From Bacteroidaceae bacterium (GTDB lineage: Bacteria; Bacteroidota; Bacteroidia; Bacteroidales; Bacteroidaceae): 64,000 bases of DNA. Made by a program: the position numbers and the translations under genes. Shown here piece after piece: positions 36,188 to 46,811 of the stretch (positions are counted from its first letter, which is position 1; every line of letters starts with the position of its first letter). Location of the stretch: assembly GCA_017651245.1 (NCBI GenBank), contig JAGCDQ010000005.1, forward strand, positions 41,380 through 105,379, in the 5' to 3' direction. The notes under the pieces were generated by a model. The model was not told the DNA's origin. It saw only the letters and a program-made list of their open reading frames with translations, and ran no database searches.

Positions 36188-36700
36188 ATGAAAAAGCTTT
36201 TATTGACCATGACCGTGCTCTTGGCATCCATTGCTGCCAGCGCACAGAAGTTCGCACTTGTAGATATGGAGTACATCCTCAAGAATGTGCCTGCCTACGA
36301 ACGCGCCAACGAACAGCTGAACCAAGTTTCCAAGAAATGGGAAGGCGAAGTGGAAGCATTACTCAACGAGGCTGAAACACTCTACAAGAAATATCAATCT
36401 GAATCCGTTTTCCTCTCTGATGCACAGAAGACTAAGGCTGAAGAAGCCATCATGGCAAAGGAAAAGGAAGCCAGTGACTTGAAGAAGAAGTATTTCGGAG
36501 GAGAAGGTGAACTCTATAAGAAACGCCAAAGTCTTCTCGCTCCTATTCAGGACGAAATCTATAATGCTGTCAAGGACATATGTGATCAAAAAGGCTACCA
36601 GCTTGTACTCGACCGCGCTTCAGGTGGCAGCATCATCTATGCTTCCCCAAAGATCGATATCAGCGAAGAAGTGCTCCAGAAACTGGGATACACTCATTAA
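36188..36700 (+). CDS. OmpH/Skp family periplasmic chaperone (copy 1)
   Basis: The 170-residue product has a signal peptide (1-20), the short OmpH beta-start KFALVDMEYILKNVPAYERA, and a long coiled coil (about 45-125) rich in Lys and Glu; the end YQLVLDRASGGSIIYASPKIDIS closes the fold. Skp trimers hold unfolded outer-membrane proteins for BamA, whose gene is immediately upstream. First of three tandem paralogues. Confidence 0.92.
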   Translation: MKKLLLTMTVLLASIAASAQKFALVDMEYILKNVPAYERANEQLNQVSKKWEGEVEALLNEAETLYKKYQSESVFLSDAQKTKAEEAIMAKEKEASDLKKKYFGGEGELYKKRQSLLAPIQDEIYNAVKDICDQKGYQLVLDRASGGSIIYASPKIDISEEVLQKLGYTH

Positions 36701-36736
36701 AAAAACAACTAAAAACCCAAATAACTAAAGAAAACA

Positions 36737-37228
36737 ATGAAAAAGATTATTTTTGCAATGCTCTTGGCTTTGCCAATGACTATGTTCGCACAGAAAATTG
36801 GACATGTAAACATCGATGCTGTCGTACAGGGTATGCCTGCATATACGGCTGCTCAAACAGAACTCCAGAATCTTGGCAAGCAGCTTCAAGACGAGTTCCA
36901 GCGTAAGCAGACAGACCTCCAGACAAAGAGCGATGCTTACGAGAAGGAAAAGGCTACCCTTTCTGAAACTCTTCGCACTTACCGTGAGCAGGAACTTCAG
37001 AAAGCCTACACTGAATTGCAGCAATTTGCTCAGACAAGTGATCAGGAATTGCAGAAGATGGAACAGACCAAGATGAGCGAGATTCAGGAAAAAATCATGA
37101 AGGCAGTGGAAGAAGTAGGTGCTGCTGGAGGTTTTACTTATATCCTTCCTGCTGGAGCCATCGCTTACATTGGTGCCAGTGCTACAGACATCACCGACCA
37201 GGTGAAGGCGAAGGTGGGCGCTAAATAA
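36737..37228 (+). CDS. OmpH/Skp family periplasmic chaperone (copy 2)
   Basis: The 163-residue product has a signal peptide (1-~18), IGHVNIDAVVQGMPAYTAAQ and a Gln/Glu/Lys-rich coiled coil (about 40-120), then GFTYILPAGAIAYIG. It lies 36 nt after copy 1 and is the shortest of the three. Confidence 0.92.
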   Translation: MKKIIFAMLLALPMTMFAQKIGHVNIDAVVQGMPAYTAAQTELQNLGKQLQDEFQRKQTDLQTKSDAYEKEKATLSETLRTYREQELQKAYTELQQFAQTSDQELQKMEQTKMSEIQEKIMKAVEEVGAAGGFTYILPAGAIAYIGASATDITDQVKAKVGAK

Positions 37229-37251
37229 GGTTGAGAGTTTAGAGATTAAAG
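37229..37251 (+). repeat. TTGAGAGTTTAGAG word after the stop codon of ompH copy 2
   Basis: TTGAGAGTTTAGAG starts 2 nt after the TAA and occupies most of the 36-nt gap before copy 3. It has the same position and orientation relative to transcription as at 12347 and 29793. Confidence 0.8.
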
Positions 37252-37264
37252 CTTAGGCTTTTGT

Positions 37265-37822
37265 ATGAATAAAACACTCATACTGATTGTACTATTCTCT
37301 TGTGCAGGTTTACTATCTGCACAAGAGACTGTGCAATCTGTCTCTGGCAATGCTAATCAGCAGGCCATCATCCAGCCACAGCACTTCGGCTACCTTTCTT
37401 ACAATGATGTGCTTCACGCCATGCCTCAATATCAGCAAGCGATGAAGAGTCTGGAGGAACTGAAGAAGACCTACGACCAGGAGATGGAACGCTCGGAACA
37501 AGACTTCTCCAAGAAGTTCACCGAATACTTGGACGGACAGAAGACCTTCCCTGAGAACATCATGCTCAAGCGTCAGAAAGAACTTCAACAGTTGATGGAA
37601 CAGAGTCTCCAATTCCAAAAGGAAGCACAAGAGTTACTCACCAAGGCTGAGGAAGAGTTGATGAATCCTGTTCATACACTGCTAAAAGATGCCATTAATG
37701 CCGTTGGCAAAAAACGCAACTATGCCTACGTGCTCAACACAGATGTCAACGCCTATCCCTACATCAGCGGCGACGGTGAAAACTGCACCGATGCTGTGCT
37801 CATTCAATTAGGCATTAAATAA
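37265..37822 (+). CDS. OmpH/Skp family periplasmic chaperone (copy 3)
   Basis: The 185-residue product has a signal peptide (1-~19), a longer N-terminal extension with HFGYLSYNDVLHAMPQYQQA, then a Lys/Glu/Gln coiled coil (about 65-145) and RNYAYVLNTDVNAYPYIS. It is more divergent than copies 1 and 2. murI starts 13 nt later. Confidence 0.9.
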   Translation: MNKTLILIVLFSCAGLLSAQETVQSVSGNANQQAIIQPQHFGYLSYNDVLHAMPQYQQAMKSLEELKKTYDQEMERSEQDFSKKFTEYLDGQKTFPENIMLKRQKELQQLMEQSLQFQKEAQELLTKAEEELMNPVHTLLKDAINAVGKKRNYAYVLNTDVNAYPYISGDGENCTDAVLIQLGIK

Positions 37823-37835
37823 TAGTAGATCATAC

Positions 37836-38663
37836 ATGGAAAATGGTACATGCATCGGCATTTTCGATTCTGGCTATGGAGGGTTGACCATCCTTGAGGG
37901 CATTCGTCAGCATATGCCTGAATACGATTACATTTATCTCGGCGACAATGCGCGTGCCCCTTATGGTACGCGTTCTTTTGATGTGGTGTATGAATTTACC
38001 CTCCAAGCAGTCAAGAAACTCTTCGAAATGGGTTGCCCACTCGTCATTCTGGGTTGCAACACCGCTTCCGCCAAAGCCCTGCGTTCCATTCAGCAGAAGT
38101 ACCTGCCTCAGTATGCTCCCGACCGTCGTGTACTCGGTGTTATCCGTCCCACGGCTGAAGTGGTAGGTGAACTCTCCCACACCAAACATATCGGCGTACT
38201 TGCCACAGAAGGAACCATTAAATCCCAATCCTACAATCTGGAGATTGAGAAACTTCATCCCGGCAGCACCATCGTCGGGCAAGCTTGTCCCATGTGGGTG
38301 CCACTTGTTGAAAATAACGAGTTCGACAAGCCTGGTGCCGATTACTTCGTCAAGGATTCCCTTGACAAACTGATGGCACAAGACCCGCTCATCGATACCA
38401 TCATACTTGGTTGCACCCACTACCCTCTCTTACTCAACAAAATCCACCAATATCTTCCTCAGGGAGTGCAGGTCATTCCTCAAGGACAATACATCGCCAC
38501 CAGCCTTGAGGACTATCTTCGTCGCCATCCCGAGATGGATGAACGACTTACACGTGGTGGAACCTGCCAATACCTCACGACTGAGTCGGCAACTAAATTC
38601 CGTGAGAGCGCCAGCCTCTTCCTCCATGAGGAGGTGGATGTTCAGCACATTACACTCAATTGA
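37836..38663 (+). CDS. murI: Glutamate racemase
   Basis: MurI makes D-glutamate for peptidoglycan. The 275-residue protein has IFDSGYGGLTILEGI near the N terminus, the first catalytic cysteine in LGCNTASAKA (near residue 70) and the second in LGCTHYPLL (near residue 191). It closes the envelope cluster that starts at uppS. Confidence 0.96.
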   Translation: MENGTCIGIFDSGYGGLTILEGIRQHMPEYDYIYLGDNARAPYGTRSFDVVYEFTLQAVKKLFEMGCPLVILGCNTASAKALRSIQQKYLPQYAPDRRVLGVIRPTAEVVGELSHTKHIGVLATEGTIKSQSYNLEIEKLHPGSTIVGQACPMWVPLVENNEFDKPGADYFVKDSLDKLMAQDPLIDTIILGCTHYPLLLNKIHQYLPQGVQVIPQGQYIATSLEDYLRRHPEMDERLTRGGTCQYLTTESATKFRESASLFLHEEVDVQHITLN

Positions 38664-38713
38664 AAAAAGAAAATCTCCACAGTGATAACTGCAGAGACCT
38701 CATTTGTATTGAG

Positions 38714-38786
38714 TCGGGATGACGTGACTCGAACACGCGACTCCTACGTCCCGAACGTAGTGCGCTACCAACTGCGCTACATCCCG
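38714..38786 (-). tRNA. tRNA-Pro (anticodon CGG)
   Basis: On the minus strand the 73-nt RNA has acceptor arms CGGGATG/CATCCCG, a GCGC/GCGC D-stem, anticodon stem CTACG/CGTAG with loop TTCGGGA (anticodon CGG, G at position 37 as usual in tRNA-Pro), the T-loop TTCGAGT and discriminator A. CCA is not encoded. It has its own promoter at 38802-38833. Confidence 0.95.
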
Positions 38787-38801
38787 TTTCAAAATCGGGT
38801 A

Positions 38802-38833
38802 CAAAGGTAGTGCAAATCGAACGAAATACCAAA
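38802..38833 (-). promoter_or_regulatory. tRNA-Pro promoter with a spacer shared with the mutS promoter
   Basis: On the minus strand TTTG (38833-38830), a 20-bp spacer and TACCTTTG (38809-38802) match the consensus. The spacer contains GTTCGATTTGCAC, also present in the mutS promoter. Beyond it, to 39143, I see only the pckA promoter and A/T-rich sequence. Confidence 0.75.
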
Positions 38834-39001
38834 TATTTTTGAGTATTTCTAAAATGCGATCTACTTTCGAGCGTAAGCTAAACTTTATGACTTTTTCTTA
38901 AGATTGCAAACCAAATGTTGCAACTCTTTCACAAAAGTAGGCAAAAAAGGGGCGTGAAATGATAAATTAATGAAAAAAATAGGAATTAGCGCGTAAGGTG
39001 C

Positions 39002-39032
39002 TTTGCCCAAAGCAGAGAAATGCTTACCTTTG
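39002..39032 (+). promoter_or_regulatory. pckA promoter
   Basis: TTTG (39002-39005), a 19-bp spacer and TACCTTTG (39025-39032). The leader to the ATG is about 105 nt and shows no obvious terminator hairpin. Confidence 0.7.
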
Positions 39033-39143
39033 TACTTGATTTTGCAAAAATCTGTGGAGAATTATGGCTTCATGGAGTGATAGTTAAGCATCAATACGGT
39101 AAAAAGAGATTAATTTTTCATTTATTATAAACACAAAAGTACT

Positions 39144-40754
39144 ATGGCATTAGATTTGACAAAGTATGGCATCACTGGTAGCACAGTGATTGCGCACAAC
39201 CCTTCCTACGAGGAACTTTACAAAGCTGAAGTTGACCCATCTCTCACTGGTTATGAGGTAGGTCAGGAAACTGAACTTGGTGCAGTGAACGTGATGACTG
39301 GTGTCTTCACAGGCCGTTCTCCTAAGGATAAGTATATCGTTGATAACGATGAAAGCCACAACAACGTATGGTGGACTTCTGACGCTTACAAGAACGACAA
39401 CCACCCTATGTCTGAGGACGTTTGGGCAAAGGTGAAGGCAATCGCTATCAAGGAGCTTTCTAACAAGCAGCTCTATGTGGTTGATGCATTCTGTGGTGCC
39501 AATGAGGCTACTCGTCTTGCTGTTCGCTTCATCGTAGAAGTTGCATGGCAGGCACACTTCATCAAGAACATGTTCATCCAGCCAACTGAAGCAGAACTCG
39601 CAAACTTCGAACCAAACTTCGTTATTTTCAACGCTTCTAAGGCTAAGGTTGAGAACTATCAAGAGCTCGGCCTCAACTCAGATACTTGTGTTGCTTTCAA
39701 CACCAAGAGCCGTGAGCAGGTGATCATCAACACTTGGTATGGTGGTGAGATGAAGAAGGGTATGTTCTCTATGCAGAACTACTACCTCCCACTCAAGGGT
39801 ATCGCTTCTATGCACTGCTCTGCTAACACTGACATGGAAGGTAAGAACACTGCTATCTTCTTCGGTCTCTCTGGTACAGGTAAGACTACTCTTTCTACCG
39901 ATCCTAAGCGTCTCCTCATCGGTGACGACGAGCACGGATGGGACGATGAGGGCGTGTTCAACCTCGAAGGCGGTTGCTACGCTAAGGTAATCAACCTCTC
40001 TAAGGAGAATGAGCCTGACATCTATGGTGCTATCAAGCGCGACGCTTTGCTCGAGAACGTGACTGTAGCAAAGGATGGTAAGATTGACTTCGCTGACAAG
40101 AGCGTAACAGAGAACACTCGTGTTTCTTACCCAATCGACCACATCAAGAACATCGTGAAGAAGGTGGCTGGTAAGAGTGCAGGTCCTGCAGCAAAGAACG
40201 TAATCTTCCTTTCTGCTGACGCATTCGGCGTACTGCCTCCAGTATCTATCCTCACTCCAGAGCAGACTCAGTACTACTTCCTCTCTGGCTTCACTGCAAA
40301 ACTCGCAGGTACAGAGCGTGGTATCACTGAACCTACTCCTACTTTCTCTGCTTGCTTCGGCCAGGCATTCCTCGAGTTGCACCCAACTAAGTATGCTGAG
40401 GAGCTCGTCAAGAAGATGCAGAAGAGCGGTGCTAAGGCATACCTCGTGAACACTGGTTGGAACGGTACTGGCAAGCGTATCTCTATTCCAGATACTCGTG
40501 GTATTATCGACGCTATCCTCGATGGTTCCATCCTCAAGGCTGAGACCAAGAAGATTCCATTCTTCGACTTCGAGGTACCAACAGCTCTGCCAAACGTGAA
40601 TCCAGCAATCCTCGACCCACGCGACACTTATGCTGACGCATCTATCTGGGAAGAGAAGGCAAAAGACCTCGCTGGTCGCTTCATCAAGAACTTCAACAAG
40701 TACACAACTAACGAAGCTGGTAAGGCACTTGTTGCAGCTGGTCCAAAGCTCTAA
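39144..40754 (+). CDS. pckA: Phosphoenolpyruvate carboxykinase (ATP)
   Basis: PckA interconverts oxaloacetate and PEP with ATP/ADP. In Bacteroidota it often runs toward oxaloacetate in the fumarate/succinate pathway, fixing CO2. The 536-residue protein has [25 protein letters not shown], the P-loop [11 protein letters not shown] (from residue 241) and a substrate region typical of the ATP-dependent class. Codon use is strongly biased, as in a highly expressed gene. It has its own promoter and a strong terminator. Confidence 0.97.
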   Translation: MALDLTKYGITGSTVIAHNPSYEELYKAEVDPSLTGYEVGQETELGAVNVMTGVFTGRSPKDKYIVDNDESHNNVWWTSDAYKNDNHPMSEDVWAKVKAIAIKELSNKQLYVVDAFCGANEATRLAVRFIVEVAWQAHFIKNMFIQPTEAELANFEPNFVIFNASKAKVENYQELGLNSDTCVAFNTKSREQVIINTWYGGEMKKGMFSMQNYYLPLKGIASMHCSANTDMEGKNTAIFFGLSGTGKTTLSTDPKRLLIGDDEHGWDDEGVFNLEGGCYAKVINLSKENEPDIYGAIKRDALLENVTVAKDGKIDFADKSVTENTRVSYPIDHIKNIVKKVAGKSAGPAAKNVIFLSADAFGVLPPVSILTPEQTQYYFLSGFTAKLAGTERGITEPTPTFSACFGQAFLELHPTKYAEELVKKMQKSGAKAYLVNTGWNGTGKRISIPDTRGIIDAILDGSILKAETKKIPFFDFEVPTALPNVNPAILDPRDTYADASIWEEKAKDLAGRFIKNFNKYTTNEAGKALVAAGPKL

Positions 40755-40786
40755 TCGAGAATTCTTATTCTTTACAATGATAAGGG

Positions 40787-40822
40787 AAGTGGCATCCGAA
40801 TCTTCGGGTGCCACTTTTTTTC
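40787..40822 (+). terminator. Rho-independent terminator of pckA
   Basis: AAGTGGCATCCGAA (40787-40800) pairs with TTCGGGTGCCACTT (40803-40816) with one G-T wobble, followed by a T-run. Confidence 0.93.
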
Positions 40823-40874
40823 ACACATCTCGAAATTATTCTCAAATATCAATGATCAATTGTCAATTATTTCG

Positions 40875-40882
40875 TAACTTCG
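40875..40882 (+). promoter_or_regulatory. Possible -7 element of the RNase H gene
   Basis: TAACTTCG, one base off consensus, lies 21 nt before the ATG at 40904. It is preceded by the word TCAATTGTCAATTAT. Confidence 0.4.
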
Positions 40883-40903
40883 CCCACGAAAAAGAAGAGA
40901 ATA

Positions 40904-41593
40904 ATGGCGAAACAGAAGTTTTATGTGGTATGGGATGGAGCCGAAGATGGGGTTTATACCTCATGGGAAGCATGCCAACAGGCAGTAAGTGGCTACTCTG
41001 GTGCCAAATACAAAGCTTTCAAGACGGAAGAGGAAGCAGAAGAAGCCTTTGAGATGGGATGGGAAGAATCCAAGAAGTTAGAGGAGTCAAAGAAGTTATC
41101 GCTTCACTCGAAAATCAAAGAAGACACTAAACAATCAACACCTGACTCTCTGCTCCCTTCACTTCCTCCTGCTGCCATCAATGAAGCCATTGCCGTTGAC
41201 GCGGCATGCAGCGGTAATCCTGGCAAAATGGAATATCGGGGAGTCTATCTGAAGACTGGTAAGGAGATCTTCCACTATGGACCCGTGTGGGGCACCAACA
41301 ACATTGGCGAGTTCCTTGCCATCGTGCATGGACTTGCTTTGCTCAAACAGAAAGGCCTGCACACCATGCCCATCTACAGCGATAGCGTGAATGCCCAATT
41401 GTGGGTGAAGCGGAAAATGTGCAAGACCACTTTGGAACGTAACGAAAAGACCGAAGCATTGTTTCAGCTCATCGCTCGTGCTGAGACGTGGTTGCACAAC
41501 AACACCTACCAGAATCCCATCATCAAGTGGCCAACAGAAGAATGGGGAGAGATACCCGCCGACTTCAACAGGAAGAAGGGTGGAAAGCATTAA
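40904..41593 (+). CDS. Ribonuclease HI with N-terminal viroplasmin domain
   Basis: RNase HI cleaves the RNA strand of RNA-DNA hybrids. The 229-residue product has a viroplasmin/RNase-H N-terminal domain (about 1-50, KFYVVWDGAEDGVYTSWEAC) that binds hybrids. A charged linker (~55-85) and the catalytic domain follow, with Asp in VDAACSGNPG, Glu in NNIGEFLAIVHGL and Asp in IYSDSVNAQLWV. The 'SNPG' box without the usual NGGPGG-type sequence is normal for this Bacteroidota group. Confidence 0.92.
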   Translation: MAKQKFYVVWDGAEDGVYTSWEACQQAVSGYSGAKYKAFKTEEEAEEAFEMGWEESKKLEESKKLSLHSKIKEDTKQSTPDSLLPSLPPAAINEAIAVDAACSGNPGKMEYRGVYLKTGKEIFHYGPVWGTNNIGEFLAIVHGLALLKQKGLHTMPIYSDSVNAQLWVKRKMCKTTLERNEKTEALFQLIARAETWLHNNTYQNPIIKWPTEEWGEIPADFNRKKGGKH

Positions 41594-41683
41594 AAGGTTC
41601 GTGCTTTTTCTATCTAAAACATAAATAATCACAAATTATTCATGAATTATCCATGTTTTCTTTATGCATTGGATAGTTTTTGC

Positions 41684-41691
41684 TACTTTTG
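41684..41691 (+). promoter_or_regulatory. Promoter -7 element before the saccharopine-dehydrogenase-like gene
   Basis: TACTTTTG lies 31 nt before the ATG at 41723, with a TTTA-type -33 near 41661. Confidence 0.6.
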
Positions 41692-41722
41692 CAAAAAGAA
41701 TTGATATATCTATTTTTCGATT

Positions 41723-42964
41723 ATGGGAAAGGTTCTTATCATCGGTGCAGGAGGAGTTGCCTCGGTGGCTGCACATAAGGTCGCTCAGAACAGCGACGTG
41801 TTTACGGACATCATGATTGCCAGCCGTACGGAGTCAAAGTGCAAAGCCTTGGCAAAGGCAATTGAAGATAAAGGATTGGTGCCTGCAGGCAGCATCAAAA
41901 CAGCGCATGTGGATGCTGATAATGTGCCTGAATTGGTGGCTTTGTTCAATAGTTACAAGCCCGATCTCGTGATGAATCTGGCACTACCCTATCAGGACTT
42001 GACCATCATGGAGGCTTGTCTACAGAGCGGCGTGAGCTATCTCGATACAGCAAACTATGAGCCAAAGGACGAGGCACACTTTGAGTACTCTTGGCAATGG
42101 GCGTTCAAGGAACGATTTGAGCAGGCAGGACTGACAGCAATTCTTGGCTGTGGATTCGACCCAGGTGTGACAAGTATCTATACTGCTTATGCTGCCAAGC
42201 ATCATTTCGATGAGATTCAGTACCTTGATATTGTTGATTGTAATGCAGGTGACCACCACAAGGCATTTGCCACCAACTTCAACCCTGAAATCAACATCCG
42301 CGAGATCACCCAGAAGGGACTCTACTGGGAGAATGGGCAATGGGTGGAGACAGAGCCGCTGGAGATTCACAAGCCCCTCACCTACCCAGAGATTGGCCCG
42401 AAGGAATCATACTTGCTGCACCACGAAGAGATCGAGTCGCTGGTGAAGAACTACCCAACCATCAAGCGTGCCCGTTTCTGGATGACCTTCGGTGAGCAAT
42501 ATCTGAAGCATCTGGATGTAATTCAGAATATCGGTATGTCACGCATCGATGAGATTGAATACACAGCAGAGGCTGCGGATGGCAGTGGTCCTGTCAAAGT
42601 AAAGATTGTACCTCTGCAATTCTTGAAGGCCGTTCTGCCGAATCCACAAGAATTGGGCGAGAACTACGAAGGGCAGACTTCCATTGGTTGCCGCATCCGT
42701 GGTATCAAGGACGGCAAAGAACGCACTTATTATGTGTATAACAACTGTTCCCATCGTGCTGCCTACGAAGAGACAGGCATGCAGGGTGTGAGCTACACAA
42801 CAGGAGTTCCCGCTATGATTGGTGCAAAACTCTTCATGCAAGGTAAGTGGAAACGTGCGGGTGTGTGGAACGTTGAGGAGTTTGATCCCGACCCATTCAT
42901 GGAACAGTTGAACACACAAGGTCTGCCTTGGCATGAAATCTTTGATGGAGACTTGGAATTGTAA
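41723..42964 (+). CDS. Saccharopine dehydrogenase family; probable carboxynorspermidine/carboxyspermidine dehydrogenase
   Basis: The 413-residue oxidoreductase opens with the NAD(P) motif IIGAGGVASVAAHKV and contains ASRTESKCKALA. AILGCGFDPGVTSIY and DIVDCNAGDHH follow, as in bacterial carboxynorspermidine synthases. In Bacteroidota such enzymes belong to the carboxyspermidine route of polyamine synthesis. The decarboxylase partner is not in the window, so a lysine-pathway role is not excluded. recA begins 18 nt downstream. Confidence 0.85.
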   Translation: MGKVLIIGAGGVASVAAHKVAQNSDVFTDIMIASRTESKCKALAKAIEDKGLVPAGSIKTAHVDADNVPELVALFNSYKPDLVMNLALPYQDLTIMEACLQSGVSYLDTANYEPKDEAHFEYSWQWAFKERFEQAGLTAILGCGFDPGVTSIYTAYAAKHHFDEIQYLDIVDCNAGDHHKAFATNFNPEINIREITQKGLYWENGQWVETEPLEIHKPLTYPEIGPKESYLLHHEEIESLVKNYPTIKRARFWMTFGEQYLKHLDVIQNIGMSRIDEIEYTAEAADGSGPVKVKIVPLQFLKAVLPNPQELGENYEGQTSIGCRIRGIKDGKERTYYVYNNCSHRAAYEETGMQGVSYTTGVPAMIGAKLFMQGKWKRAGVWNVEEFDPDPFMEQLNTQGLPWHEIFDGDLEL

Positions 42965-42982
42965 AATCAAACAATAAATAAT

Positions 42983-44047
42983 ATGGCAAAGACACAAAAA
43001 GAGGAAACTAATTTGACACCTCAGCAGCAGAAGATGAAAGCGCTTCAAGCTGCGATGGAGAAGATAGAGAAGAGTTTCGGCAAGGGTGCCATCATGAAGA
43101 TGGGCGATGAGAACATCGAGCACATCGATGTCATTCCATCAGGCTCCATCGGACTGAACGCCGCATTAGGTGTGGGTGGTTATCCCAAAGGACGTATCAT
43201 CGAGATTTTCGGTCCTGAATCATCTGGTAAGACAACCTTGGCGATTCACGCCATTGCTGAATGCCAAAAGACAGGTGGTGTAGCAGCTTTCATTGATGCA
43301 GAGCATGCTTTCGACCGTTTCTATGCAGAGAAGTTAGGGGTAGATATCGACAATCTTCTCATCAGCCAGCCCGACAATGGTGAGCAGGCATTGGAAATTG
43401 CCGACCAGCTCATCCGTTCAAGTGCGGTGGATATCATCGTCATCGACTCTGTGGCAGCCCTCACTCCAAAGGCTGAGATTGAAGGTGATATGGGTGACAG
43501 CAAGGTGGGTCTTCATGCACGTCTGATGAGTCAGGCATTGCGCAAACTCACAGGCACCATCAACAAGACCAATACCACTTGCATCTTCATCAATCAGCTG
43601 CGTGAGAAGATTGGCGTGATGTTTGGCAATCCTGAGACTACGACGGGTGGTAACGCCTTGAAGTTCTATGCCAGCGTTCGTATTGATGTACGCAAGAGTA
43701 CGCCTATCAAGAATGGTGATGAGATCCTGGGTAATCTCACCAAGATAAAGATTGTGAAGAACAAGGTAGCTCCTCCATTCCGCCGTTGCGAGTTCGACAT
43801 CATGTATGGCGAAGGCATCAGCAAGAGTGGCGAGTTGGTTGATCTGGGTGTGGATGCAGGCATTCTCCAGAAGAGCGGTAGCTGGTATAGTTATGAAGGC
43901 ACTCGTCTGGCACAAGGACGCGATGCTACCAAGCAGCTGATGCTCGACAATCCCGAACTGGCAGAAGAGATTGAGAAGAAAATCATGGCAAAGATTTCGG
44001 GTAGCGACTTCGTTCCCTCTTCCAGTGAAGAGAAAGAAGAAGATTAA
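42983..44047 (+). CDS. recA: Recombinase A
   Basis: RecA forms filaments on single-stranded DNA for homologous recombination and SOS induction. The 354-residue protein has the P-loop GPESSGKT (77-84), [16 protein letters not shown], the [16 protein letters not shown] segment and an acidic C-terminal tail (SSSEEKEED). Following the dehydrogenase gene at 18 nt, it may share its promoter. No LexA-type box is evident. Confidence 0.98.
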   Translation: MAKTQKEETNLTPQQQKMKALQAAMEKIEKSFGKGAIMKMGDENIEHIDVIPSGSIGLNAALGVGGYPKGRIIEIFGPESSGKTTLAIHAIAECQKTGGVAAFIDAEHAFDRFYAEKLGVDIDNLLISQPDNGEQALEIADQLIRSSAVDIIVIDSVAALTPKAEIEGDMGDSKVGLHARLMSQALRKLTGTINKTNTTCIFINQLREKIGVMFGNPETTTGGNALKFYASVRIDVRKSTPIKNGDEILGNLTKIKIVKNKVAPPFRRCEFDIMYGEGISKSGELVDLGVDAGILQKSGSWYSYEGTRLAQGRDATKQLMLDNPELAEEIEKKIMAKISGSDFVPSSSEEKEED

Positions 44048-44070
44048 ACGCAACCGTTCTCACTAATAAG

Positions 44071-44110
44071 AAATAGTGAAGGAGCCTCAACGCCCCTTCA
44101 CTATTTTTTT
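44071..44110 (+). terminator. recA terminator overlapping the 3' end of mutS
   Basis: AAATAGTGAAGG (44071-44082) and CCTTCACTATTT (44095-44106) form a 12-bp stem followed by T-residues. The right arm encodes the last codons of the convergent mutS. Confidence 0.88.
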
Positions 44111-46717
44111 GATTTCGTTCAACTTGTTCAAAGCCTCCAGCGGAGTCAGACTGTTGATGTCGAGGTTCATGATTTCATCTCGTATCTGACACAATACAGG
44201 GTCATCCAACTGGAAGAAACTCAATTGCATTCCGCTCTTGCTCACCGTCTGGATGTTCTCGGTCTTTGGGCGACTGATGCCATCACCAGAATTGTTTGCC
44301 TCCAGTTCCTTCAACACCTGTTCTGCTCGTGCCACCACATTGGGAGCCATACCTGCTATCTTTGCCACATGGATACCGAACGAATGCTCGCTACCTCCTG
44401 GCAAGAGTTTCCTCATAAAAATGACGCGTCCATCCACTTCCTTCACACTCACATTGAAGTTCTTGACCCTCGGCATCATCTTCTCCATCTCGTTCAGTTC
44501 GTGGTAATGGGTGGCAAAAAGTGTCCTCGCATGCGCTTTCGGGTTCTCATGGATATGCTCTACAATTGCCCAAGCTATCGAGATGCCGTCATACGTCGAG
44601 GTGCCTCGTCCCAACTCATCGAAAAGCACTAATGAACGGGCACTCAAATTGTTCAGGATGCTTGCCGCCTCGTTCATCTCCACCATGAATGTTGATTCGC
44701 CCACCGATATGTTGTCAGATGCACCAACACGGGTGAAAATCTTGTCTGTCAAGCCAATCCTTGCGCTATCTGCTGGCACGAAACTACCGATTTGTGCCAA
44801 GATGGTGATGAGCGCCGTCTGACGAAGCAATGCCGACTTACCAGCCATATTAGGACCAGTCAGGATGATGATCTGCTGCTTGTCAGAATCCAGATACAGG
44901 TCATTCGTCACATACTCCTCGCCCACTGGCATCTGCCTTTCAATCACAGGATGCCTACCCTGCTTGATGTCGATAATCATACTTTCGTCCACGACAGGAC
45001 GGTTGTATCGATATTCCTTTGCAGCCATCGCAAACGACAGCAAGCAATCTATCTGTCCAATCAAATGGGCATTTTGCTGAATCTGGGGGATATAGTTTGC
45101 TGCATCTGCCACCAGTTCGTTGAACAGCCGCATCTCCAGCGAAAGAATCTTTTCCTCCGCACCCAGAATCTTCTCCTCATATTCCTTCAGTTCCTGCGTG
45201 ATGTAGCGTTCTGCCTGGGTCAGCGTCTGCTTACGAATCCAATCCTGTGGCACCAAATCCTTATACGTGTTCCTGACCTCCATATAGTAGCCAAACACGT
45301 TGTTGAAGCCTATTTTCAGGCTCTGGATACCCGTTGCTTCAGCCTCACGTTGCTGAATCTGCAAAAGGTAATCCTTGCCCGAATAGGCAATCCGTCTCAA
45401 TTCGTCCAACTCAGCATTCACCCCATCGGCTATCGCGCCACCCTTGTTCAACATCACAGGAGGTGAAGGATTCAGTTCTTTCTCAATTCTGTCACGCAAC
45501 GGGATGCAGGCATCCAATTGTTCGCCCATTCGTTTCAGGCTCTCACAATCCGATTCCATACATAAGGTTTTCATCGGTGCTATTGCCTTCAACGCCTGCA
45601 TCAGTTGCACCATCTCACGCGGGTTCACTCTACCCACAGCCACCTTACTGGCAATGCGTTCCAAGTCGCCAATCTGATGCAACAATTCTTCGATGGCATC
45701 CCGCAGTTCGGGCTCACGGAAGAAGTGCTCCACCACATTCTGACGCTCCACAATTGGCTTCACGTCTTTCAGGGGGAACACAACCCATCGACGCAACATT
45801 CGTGCACCCATCGGGCTCACCGTCTTGTCAATCACCGACAGGAGACTGTTGCCTCCCTCATTCATCGTATCCAACAATTCAAGGCTCCTCACCGTGAACT
45901 TGTCCATCCTCACATATTTGTTCTCCTCTATCTGATGGATGCTTCTGATGTGCGAGATATGCGTGTGCAGCGTCTGTTCCAGATAATAAAGTACAGCACC
46001 AGCTGCCACAATACCATTCTTCAGATGCTCCACTCCATAGCCCTTCAGGTTCTTCGTACCGAAGTGCGACAGTAGCTTCTTGCGTGCCGACTCATCCGTG
46101 TAAATCCAGTCATCCAGTTCGTAGGTGAAGAACTTGCCACCAAAGTTGCCCTCAAACATAGGACGTTTCCCTCGTTCAAACAGCACCTCCTTCGGCGAGA
46201 AGTTTGTCAGGAGCTTCTCCACATAATCCGTTGTTCCCTCAGCACAAAGAAACTCACCTGTCGAAATGTCCAGCAAAGCCACACCACAAGCCGACTTTCC
46301 AAAGTGTACCGATGCCAGGAAGTTGTTCTCCTTCACACTCAGCACATTATCCGTCAAAGCCACACCAGGCGTCACCAACTCCGTGATGCCTCGCTTCACC
46401 AGTTTCTTCGCTAACTTCGGATCTTCCAACTGGTCACAAATCGCCACACGCTTTCCTGCCCTGATGAGTTTCGGCAAATACGAATCCAGGGCATGATAAG
46501 GAAATCCCGCCATCGCCGTTCCACTTGCCGATGTGCCAGCCACACTGCTGCGCTTCGTCAGCGTGATGCCCAGAATCTCAGACGCCACCGAGGCATCTTC
46601 ATTATAGGTCTCATAGAAGTCACCACAACGAAACAGCAGCAAAGCATCGGGATGCTTCGCCTTGAAGTCATAAAACTGTCTCATCATCGGGGTGAGTTCA
46701 TCTTTGGTCTTTGCCAT
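44087..46717 (-). CDS. mutS: DNA mismatch repair protein MutS
   Basis: MutS recognises mismatches. The 876-residue protein has the mismatch-binding start [27 protein letters not shown] (shown here only in part as [11 protein letters not shown]), the connector and lever domains, then the ATPase with P-loop [11 protein letters not shown] (about 620-630), the signature [14 protein letters not shown] and [18 protein letters not shown]. The C-terminal ~50 residues are the dimerisation tail. It has its own promoter. Confidence 0.97.
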   Translation of the reverse strand: MAKTKDELTPMMRQFYDFKAKHPDALLLFRCGDFYETYNEDASVASEILGITLTKRSSVAGTSASGTAMAGFPYHALDSYLPKLIRAGKRVAICDQLEDPKLAKKLVKRGITELVTPGVALTDNVLSVKENNFLASVHFGKSACGVALLDISTGEFLCAEGTTDYVEKLLTNFSPKEVLFERGKRPMFEGNFGGKFFTYELDDWIYTDESARKKLLSHFGTKNLKGYGVEHLKNGIVAAGAVLYYLEQTLHTHISHIRSIHQIEENKYVRMDKFTVRSLELLDTMNEGGNSLLSVIDKTVSPMGARMLRRWVVFPLKDVKPIVERQNVVEHFFREPELRDAIEELLHQIGDLERIASKVAVGRVNPREMVQLMQALKAIAPMKTLCMESDCESLKRMGEQLDACIPLRDRIEKELNPSPPVMLNKGGAIADGVNAELDELRRIAYSGKDYLLQIQQREAEATGIQSLKIGFNNVFGYYMEVRNTYKDLVPQDWIRKQTLTQAERYITQELKEYEEKILGAEEKILSLEMRLFNELVADAANYIPQIQQNAHLIGQIDCLLSFAMAAKEYRYNRPVVDESMIIDIKQGRHPVIERQMPVGEEYVTNDLYLDSDKQQIIILTGPNMAGKSALLRQTALITILAQIGSFVPADSARIGLTDKIFTRVGASDNISVGESTFMVEMNEAASILNNLSARSLVLFDELGRGTSTYDGISIAWAIVEHIHENPKAHARTLFATHYHELNEMEKMMPRVKNFNVSVKEVDGRVIFMRKLLPGGSEHSFGIHVAKIAGMAPNVVARAEQVLKELEANNSGDGISRPKTENIQTVSKSGMQLSFFQLDDPVLCQIRDEIMNLDINSLTPLEALNKLNEIKKIVKGR

Positions 46718-46736
46718 ATTATTTTGTATTTAGTTG

Positions 46737-46767
46737 CAAAGTTAGTGCAAATCGAACACAATACAAA
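46737..46767 (-). promoter_or_regulatory. mutS promoter
   Basis: On the minus strand TTTG (46767-46764), a 19-bp spacer and TAACTTTG (46744-46737). The spacer shares GTTCGATTTGCAC with the tRNA-Pro promoter. Confidence 0.75.
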
Positions 46768-46811
46768 ATGAAAAAGATACTTTTTCATTTTTATTGTTGA
46801 GATGCAGCCTA

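Noticed and set aside
39678-40814. 378-codon open frame on the minus strand opposite pckA
   Set aside because: Shadow of strongly biased pckA codons; no start context and no recognisable motif.
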